Of a DNA stretch of 9,869 nucleotides, positions 5,668 through 9,869 are shown in pieces. Within the stretch, counting starts at the first letter, position 1, and each line of letters opens with the position of its first letter. The notes under the pieces were generated by a model that was not told where the DNA came from, made no database searches, and saw nothing but the letters and a program-made list of their open reading frames with translations. The position numbers and the translations under genes were made by a program. This DNA is from Hyphomicrobiales bacterium (GTDB lineage Bacteria > Pseudomonadota > Alphaproteobacteria > Rhizobiales > Aestuariivirgaceae). Location of the stretch: positions 1 through 9,869 of the forward strand of contig JANXRO010000303.1 in the NCBI GenBank assembly GCA_025356765.1, in the 5' to 3' direction.

Positions 5668-6311
5668 AAACTCTCTCTCACGTTGATACGTGGATCTTTG
5701 ATCTCGACAATACGCTTTATCATCCGTCATGCCGGTTGTTTGACCAGATGCATGTGCGGATGAGTGATTTTATCATTCAACACTTTGGTGTGGACGAGGT
5801 TGAAGCCAAGCGCCGCCGCCACCATTTTTATGTGAAATATGGAACAACGCTGCGTGGGCTGATGGTGGAGCATGGCTTGGACCCCACCGCGTTTTTGGAT
5901 TATGTGCATGATATTGATTATGCCACCGTGCCTGCCAACCAACACCTTGGCAACGCCCTGGATAAACTGCCAGGCCGCAAATTGGTGTTCACCAATGGCA
6001 CATTGGGCCACGCCCAACGTGTGCTTGATAGGCTTGGCTGCGCCACCCATTTTGAAGCGATCTATGACATTGTTGATAGCAGCTATATTCCAAAGCCCGA
6101 CCAGCGGCCTTATGAGAAATTCTTGGCGGTGCATGGCGTTGACCCAACCCGTTCAGCGTTTTTTGAAGATCTAAGCGAGAACCTTTTGGTGCCGCGCAGT
6201 GTGGGCATGAAAACCGTTTTGGTGGGCACGCATGATGAAGCTTTATTGCCTGCCCATGTTGATTATGTTACCGACGATTTGGCAGAATTTTTACACGGAG
6301 TTTCAAAATGA
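5664..6311 (+). CDS. HAD-superfamily phosphatase, pyrimidine 5'-nucleotidase-like
   Basis: A 215-residue cytoplasmic hydrolase with all HAD motifs: DLDNT with nucleophile D13 and acid/base D15, motif II VFTNG (T110), motif III lysine K144 in PKPDQRPY, and motif IV FFEDLSEN with acidic E168 and D169. The segment between motifs I and II is a helical type-I cap, and the LYHPS after motif I matches the yeast Sdt1 / bacterial pyrimidine 5'-nucleotidase subfamily, which dephosphorylates UMP/CMP-like nucleotides. It overlaps argB by four bases (ATGA) and dapD by four bases (ATGA), so it is translated as part of the same operon. Its place between arginine and lysine synthesis genes is, as I recall, conserved in rhizobial relatives, yet no step of either pathway at this point obviously needs it, so its physiological substrate is open. 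Confidence 0.88.
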   Translation: MKTLSHVDTWIFDLDNTLYHPSCRLFDQMHVRMSDFIIQHFGVDEVEAKRRRHHFYVKYGTTLRGLMVEHGLDPTAFLDYVHDIDYATVPANQHLGNALDKLPGRKLVFTNGTLGHAQRVLDRLGCATHFEAIYDIVDSSYIPKPDQRPYEKFLAVHGVDPTRSAFFEDLSENLLVPRSVGMKTVLVGTHDEALLPAHVDYVTDDLAEFLHGVSK

Positions 6312-7144
6312 AAAACGCACAAAGCATTATCGAAGCGGCATGGGAAGCGCGCGATAAAGTAACCTTAAAAACCAAAGGCGATGTGCGTAAGGCCGTTGAA
6401 TTTGCGCTGGGTCAGCTTGATGCAGGCAAGCTGCGCGTGGCCTCTAAGGAAGCAGGCGAATGGCAGGTGCATCAATGGCTTAAAAAAGCTGTGCTTTTGT
6501 CGTTCCGTTTGAATGATATGGAAGTGATCAAAGGCGGCCCCGGCACATCAAAATGGTGGGACAAGGTGCCTTCAAAATTTGATGGTTGGACGGCTAAAAA
6601 ATTCCGCGATTCGGGTTTTCGCGCTGTGCCGAATTGCATCGTGCGCCGCTCGGCTTACATTGCGCCGGGCGCAATCCTCATGCCTTCGTTTGTCAACCTT
6701 GGCGCTTATGTGGATACGGGCACCATGGTTGATACATGGGTGACGGTTGGCTCCTGCGCCCAGATCGGCAAGAACGTGCATTTGTCTGGCGGTGTTGGCA
6801 TTGGCGGCGTGTTGGAACCCATGCAGGCAGGTCCCACCATTATTGAAGACAATTGTTTTATTGGTGCGCGTTCAGAAGTGGTTGAAGGCGTTGTGGTGGG
6901 TGAAGGTTCCGTCATCTCCATGGGCGTGTTTATCGGGCAGTCGACGAAGATTGTTGATCGCGCCACGGGTGAAGTTCATATGGGCAAGGTTCCGCCTTAT
7001 TCCGTTGTGGTTTCAGGATCACTGCCGCAAAAACCATTCGCTGATGGTTCACCATCACCATCGCTTTATTGCGCGGTGATTGTGAAACGCGTGGATGAGA
7101 AAACCCGCAGCAAAACCAGCATTAACGAGCTGCTGAGAGACTAG
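6308..7144 (+). CDS. dapD: 2,3,4,5-tetrahydropyridine-2,6-dicarboxylate N-succinyltransferase
   Basis: A 278-residue enzyme that succinylates tetrahydrodipicolinate with succinyl-CoA in the succinylase branch of diaminopimelate and lysine synthesis. The N-terminal helical domain (about residues 1-105) precedes a left-handed beta-helix of hexapeptide repeats (about 108-240), beginning RRSAYIAPGAILMP and including GAYVDTGTMVDTW and GGVGIGGVLEP. D142 and E190 sit where the family's conserved active-site acids lie. The length is that of proteobacterial DapD. The ATG overlaps the preceding stop as ATGA, with GGAG (6297-6300) seven bases ahead. It is the last gene of the argB operon; dapE, often next in related genomes, is not here. 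Confidence 0.96.
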   Translation: MKNAQSIIEAAWEARDKVTLKTKGDVRKAVEFALGQLDAGKLRVASKEAGEWQVHQWLKKAVLLSFRLNDMEVIKGGPGTSKWWDKVPSKFDGWTAKKFRDSGFRAVPNCIVRRSAYIAPGAILMPSFVNLGAYVDTGTMVDTWVTVGSCAQIGKNVHLSGGVGIGGVLEPMQAGPTIIEDNCFIGARSEVVEGVVVGEGSVISMGVFIGQSTKIVDRATGEVHMGKVPPYSVVVSGSLPQKPFADGSPSPSLYCAVIVKRVDEKTRSKTSINELLRD

Positions 7145-7176
7145 CCCCTTCCCGATTCATTCATTCTCAGCAATAC

Positions 7177-7196
7177 TGCCCTTGTGGGGCATTTTT
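7177..7196 (+). terminator. Probable intrinsic terminator after dapD
   Basis: TGCCC (7177-7181) pairs with GGGCA (7187-7191) across a five-base loop and is followed by five T residues (7192-7196). It lies 33 bases after the dapD stop and just upstream of the DUF805 gene. The stem is short but GC-rich with a correct T tract, so partial termination is likely. Confidence 0.6.
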
Positions 7197-7210
7197 CGTG
7201 GGAGAATAAA

Positions 7211-7621
7211 ATGGATTGGAAATATCTTTTAACCAGTTTTGAAGGGCGCACAAATCGCAAGCCGTTTTGGCTTTCGGTTCTAATTTTGGTCATCGTGACG
7301 TGGATTTTGGAATTCATACTGTTTGCAATTTTCGGCACAGGCATGATGCATATGGATCCCAATGCGACACCCGAAGCAACGGCTGCAGCAGCACAACAAG
7401 CCATGAGCGGCATGATGTTGCCGATTGGCATTTTGACACTTTTGATTTTATGGCCAAGCTTGGCGATTTATACAAAGCGCTGGCATGACCGCGATAAATC
7501 TGGCTGGTGGACATTGATTATTTTTGTGCCGGTTATCGGATCAATCTGGCTTTTGGTTGAACTGGGCTTCCTGCGCGGCACCGAAGGGCCAAATCGTTTT
7601 GGCGCTGATCCGCTGGCTTAA
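7211..7621 (+). CDS. DUF805 family inner-membrane protein
   Basis: A 136-residue small membrane protein. DUF805 signatures are an N-terminal FEGRTNRKPFW (residues 10-20), an internal KRWHDRDKSGWW before the last hydrophobic segment, and the C-terminal GPNRFGADP. About three transmembrane segments are seen (roughly residues 19-43, 72-88 and 100-118). Between the first two is a loop rich in Ala, Met and Gln. The E. coli members YhaH and YhaI are of unknown function, and I do not propose one. I chose ATG 7211, with GGGAG (7200-7204) six bases upstream. A GTG at 7184 would add nine residues, but it lies inside the terminator stem-loop. It converges on selO with a five-base gap. Confidence 0.9.
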   Translation: MDWKYLLTSFEGRTNRKPFWLSVLILVIVTWILEFILFAIFGTGMMHMDPNATPEATAAAAQQAMSGMMLPIGILTLLILWPSLAIYTKRWHDRDKSGWWTLIIFVPVIGSIWLLVELGFLRGTEGPNRFGADPLA

Positions 7622-7626
7622 GTAAT

Positions 7627-9042
7627 TTAAGTTCCGCAAAAAGTTTGCAGCACTTCTTCCTGTGGCAGAGGTGCTGCTTCTAAATCTTTAAAACCTTGTT
7701 GCTCGGTAAAGGGAGATTGCACGGCGTTGAGCAGGCGGTGGAATGGTGCAAGGTCGCCCAGTTCTGCGGCGGCCAAAGCTTCGGCCACGCGGTGGTTGCG
7801 CGCAATATAAACCGGGTTATGATGTTTCATCAATTCATTGGCTTTTGCACTTTTCAGCGTGTTCCATTGCTGGTCCCATTCATCATGGGCAAGTTTTGAC
7901 ATGAAGAATTTCTCCACGTTTTCACCGCGCGTTAGCCCCATAAAAAACAACGTAAAATCTGCCCGCGCATTGGCCATGTGTTGCAATGTTGTGGCAATAA
8001 AATCCGTCTGCGATAAATCATCAATGCCAAGCTTAGCCAGCATGCGCTGTTCAAACGCCGCCTCAAATTGCGGCATATAGTTTTGCAATTCGGTTTCAGC
8101 GATTTTGATTGCGTAGGTTTTATCGTCATCCAACACTGGCAACAGGCATTCGGCCAAGCGTGTCAGGTTCCACAACCCGATCATCGGCTGTTTGTCAAAA
8201 GCATAACGGCCATTTTCATCAATTGAGCTGAACACTTTTTGCGGGTCAAAGCCGTCCATGAAGGCACACGGGCCATAGTCAATCGTTTCGCCCGCAATTT
8301 GCATATTATCGGTGTTCATCACACCGTGAATGAAACCAAAACTCATCCACATCGCAATCAATTTTGCTTGGCGTGAAATTGCTGTCGCCAAAAAATCTTG
8401 CGCGGTTGTAACGCCAGGCATATGGCGCGCAATTTCATGGTTCATCAGTGTACGGATGGTTTCAACGTCATGGCGCGCCGCCAGATATTGAAAAGTTCCC
8501 ACACGCACATGACTTTTGGCCACGCGGGTGAGCACTGCCCCCTGCTCTGGCTTTTGCCGCCACACGCGTTCACCCGTGGCCATGACAGCAAGCGACCGTG
8601 TGGTAGGAACGCCCAAGGCGGCCATGGCCTCGCTGATAATATATTCGCGCAGCATGGCAGACACAGTGGCCCGGCCATCTGCACCCCTTGAGAATTGCGT
8701 GCGACCAGAACCTTTTAAATGCAGTTCACGCGTCGTGCCATCGGCCAAAACCACATCGCCTAACAACATGGCGCGGCCATCGCCCAAGCTTGGGTTAAAG
8801 CCCCCGAATTGATGGCCAGCATAGGCCATGGCCAATGGCGATCCGTGGGCGGCTGATTGGTTGCCCGATAAAAGCTGGGCTGCTTCATCGCTTTCCAACC
8901 ATGAAGGATCAATACCCATATGCTGGGCCAGCGTTGAATTGCCAATCAATAGCTTGGGCGCTGCAACGGGTTTCAGCTCTGCCAGCGCATGAAGCACGGC
9001 AGGCAGTTGAGCATAGGTCTGGTTGATCAATGGGGCTTGCAT
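7627..9042 (-). CDS. selO: SelO family protein adenylyltransferase (YdiU-like)
   Basis: A 471-residue pseudokinase-fold enzyme. SelO proteins transfer AMP from ATP to Ser/Thr/Tyr of target proteins, because ATP sits inverted in the site, and they are linked to redox homeostasis. Visible hallmarks are YAGHQFG (74-80), KGSGRTQFSRG with K110, HGVMNTDN (239-246) and DYGPCAFMD (255-263). D245, N246 and D255 correspond to the proposed catalytic base and two metal ligands of the family. The C-terminus is TFCGT, with cysteine where eukaryotic SelO has selenocysteine near the end. The length is normal for bacteria. ATG 9042 is the only reasonable start, although AAGG lies only two bases before it. It lies 37 bases downstream of the von Willebrand gene, and co-transcription is possible. 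Confidence 0.95.
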   Translation of the reverse strand: MQAPLINQTYAQLPAVLHALAELKPVAAPKLLIGNSTLAQHMGIDPSWLESDEAAQLLSGNQSAAHGSPLAMAYAGHQFGGFNPSLGDGRAMLLGDVVLADGTTRELHLKGSGRTQFSRGADGRATVSAMLREYIISEAMAALGVPTTRSLAVMATGERVWRQKPEQGAVLTRVAKSHVRVGTFQYLAARHDVETIRTLMNHEIARHMPGVTTAQDFLATAISRQAKLIAMWMSFGFIHGVMNTDNMQIAGETIDYGPCAFMDGFDPQKVFSSIDENGRYAFDKQPMIGLWNLTRLAECLLPVLDDDKTYAIKIAETELQNYMPQFEAAFEQRMLAKLGIDDLSQTDFIATTLQHMANARADFTLFFMGLTRGENVEKFFMSKLAHDEWDQQWNTLKSAKANELMKHHNPVYIARNHRVAEALAAAELGDLAPFHRLLNAVQSPFTEQQGFKDLEAAPLPQEEVLQTFCGT

Positions 9043-9079
9043 GGCCTTAATATAGGCGATGGCAGGCCACGTTCCAGCT

Positions 9080-9869
9080 TTACTTCGACAAATAAACTTG
9101 GCCGCTGATGGCTGATGTTATGGCGGAAAAGGCGCTGGCCAAATCTGCGCCGCTGTTCACCACATAAAAGTCCTTGTCAGGATCAGATGCACAGGCCTGC
9201 AAGCGTTCACGCTGGCTTGAATCATCCAGGTCATAGGCCAGCGTGATCACGGTTATGCCAGAGGCTTTTACGTTGCCGCAAATCTGTTCCAAGTTGCTGT
9301 CACCTTGGGCAACGCTGCGGGAATTGCCTGGCCCCCAAGCAGGTTCAGTTTGCGTGCCATCTGTCAGCACCACCATGAATTTTGATGTGGTTTTATCAGA
9401 ATAGCTCGCACCCTCACCATAAGGCGCATTGGGCGAAAGCACATGATAGCCAAATTCTACACCCAATGGCACATGGGTATAGGCATAGGGTGTCATGGCC
9501 GCCAATTGGGCTTTCAAAGCGGTGAAATTATTGGTCAACGGTTGTAACACGAGGTGATGGGACACATAGCCATTGCAGCCCCACGCAGCATGATCGGGCA
9601 CCATGGGCTGGCCCCATTTTGTGGCATCGTCTGATGGGTTGGGCGTGGCATCGGAAAGATTGAGTGGATAAAGCCTGTCTTGCGTGCAGCCTGTCCATGT
9701 GCCACCAGTTTTTCCTGCAACATAGTTGCTGGGCAGCGATGTATAAACATGATGCGAAAATGGCACGAGAGCGAATTTCACTTTGGTGGGGTCGTTCTTC
9801 GTCAAGGTATCAATCAATGTGGTGGCGGCATCGCGCATGGCCAGATATTTAATTTGCCCGCCTGCGGGG
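9080..9869 (-). CDS. TadG-like protein with von Willebrand A domain, C-terminal part (5' end outside window)
   Basis: The 262 visible residues are the C-terminal part of a gene that runs off the right edge; the frame is open to position 9868, so the internal ATG at 9838 is not the start. The fragment covers most of a von Willebrand A fold: a strand with KFALVPFSHHVY, the segment LGVEFGYHVLSP, then KFMVVLTDGTQT carrying the third metal-site element, and a final ITVITLAYDL strand. It ends with CASDPDKDFYVVNSGADLASAF and a short tail. This ending is typical of TadE/TadG-type Flp pilus assembly proteins of alphaproteobacteria, which have an N-terminal membrane anchor and an extracytoplasmic vWA domain. 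Paired cysteines (GCTQ, WGCN, QICGN, QACA) agree with a periplasmic location. No other tad genes are visible here, so it could be a stand-alone vWA protein. Confidence 0.85.
   Translation of the reverse strand, partial: PAGGQIKYLAMRDAATTLIDTLTKNDPTKVKFALVPFSHHVYTSLPSNYVAGKTGGTWTGCTQDRLYPLNLSDATPNPSDDATKWGQPMVPDHAAWGCNGYVSHHLVLQPLTNNFTALKAQLAAMTPYAYTHVPLGVEFGYHVLSPNAPYGEGASYSDKTTSKFMVVLTDGTQTEPAWGPGNSRSVAQGDSNLEQICGNVKASGITVITLAYDLDDSSQRERLQACASDPDKDFYVVNSGADLASAFSAITSAISGQVYLSK

Noticed and set aside
7184..7210. GTG start at 7184 for the DUF805 protein
   Set aside because: It sits inside the terminator stem-loop; ATG 7211 has a good GGGAG at six bases and leaves the family-typical N-terminus.
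1..9869. CRISPR array, insertion sequence, prophage, toxin-antitoxin or defence system
   Set aside because: No spaced direct repeats, transposase, integrase or toxin-like small gene pair was seen; nearly all sequence is taken up by recognisable housekeeping or membrane genes.

Overview
The window looks like an ordinary chromosomal stretch of an alphaproteobacterium with roughly balanced base composition. Four things point there: an argB / HAD-nucleotidase / dapD operon, a fold-III ornithine decarboxylase with a long structured leader and a GNAT gene behind it, an intergenic palindrome built on the CGGGTCAAGCCCG-type core common in alphaproteobacterial genomes, and a Tad-pilus-type von Willebrand protein. 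Nothing indicates a phage, plasmid, insertion sequence, CRISPR array or recent transfer. I see no tRNA or rRNA.

Layout. (1) 1-1677, plus strand: the 3' end of a YnjC-like ABC permease, its YnjD-like ATPase and a YnjF-like CDP-alcohol phosphatidyltransferase, translationally coupled by overlapping ends. This echoes the ynjBCD-F arrangement of enterobacteria and implies a link between an uptake system and phospholipid head-group chemistry. (2) 1670-2518, minus strand: a DUF817 (YoaT-like) membrane protein, convergent with the previous gene. (3) 2519-2867: a divergent regulatory region whose right part resembles the alphaproteobacterial speF (ornithine decarboxylase) leader RNA. (4) 2868-4004: ornithine/lysine decarboxylase; 4051-4140: a large imperfect inverted repeat; 4161-4685: a GNAT acetyltransferase. 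(5) 4771-7144: argB, a pyrimidine 5'-nucleotidase-like HAD phosphatase and dapD, joined by two ATGA stop/start overlaps and closed by a probable intrinsic terminator. (6) 7211-7621: a DUF805 membrane protein. (7) 7627-9869, minus strand: SelO pseudokinase (protein AMPylase), preceded on the same strand by the C-terminal part of a TadG-like von Willebrand A protein that runs off the window.

How they work together: argB feeds arginine/ornithine synthesis, the decarboxylase converts ornithine (and probably lysine) to diamines for polyamine synthesis, and dapD makes diaminopimelate and lysine. The middle of the window is therefore a basic amino acid and polyamine neighbourhood. The least explained parts are the decarboxylase leader, which is also open in frame with the decarboxylase for 98 codons, the transporter plus CDP-alcohol phosphatidyltransferase cluster, and the palindromic repeat. 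I found no convincing undescribed multi-gene system.
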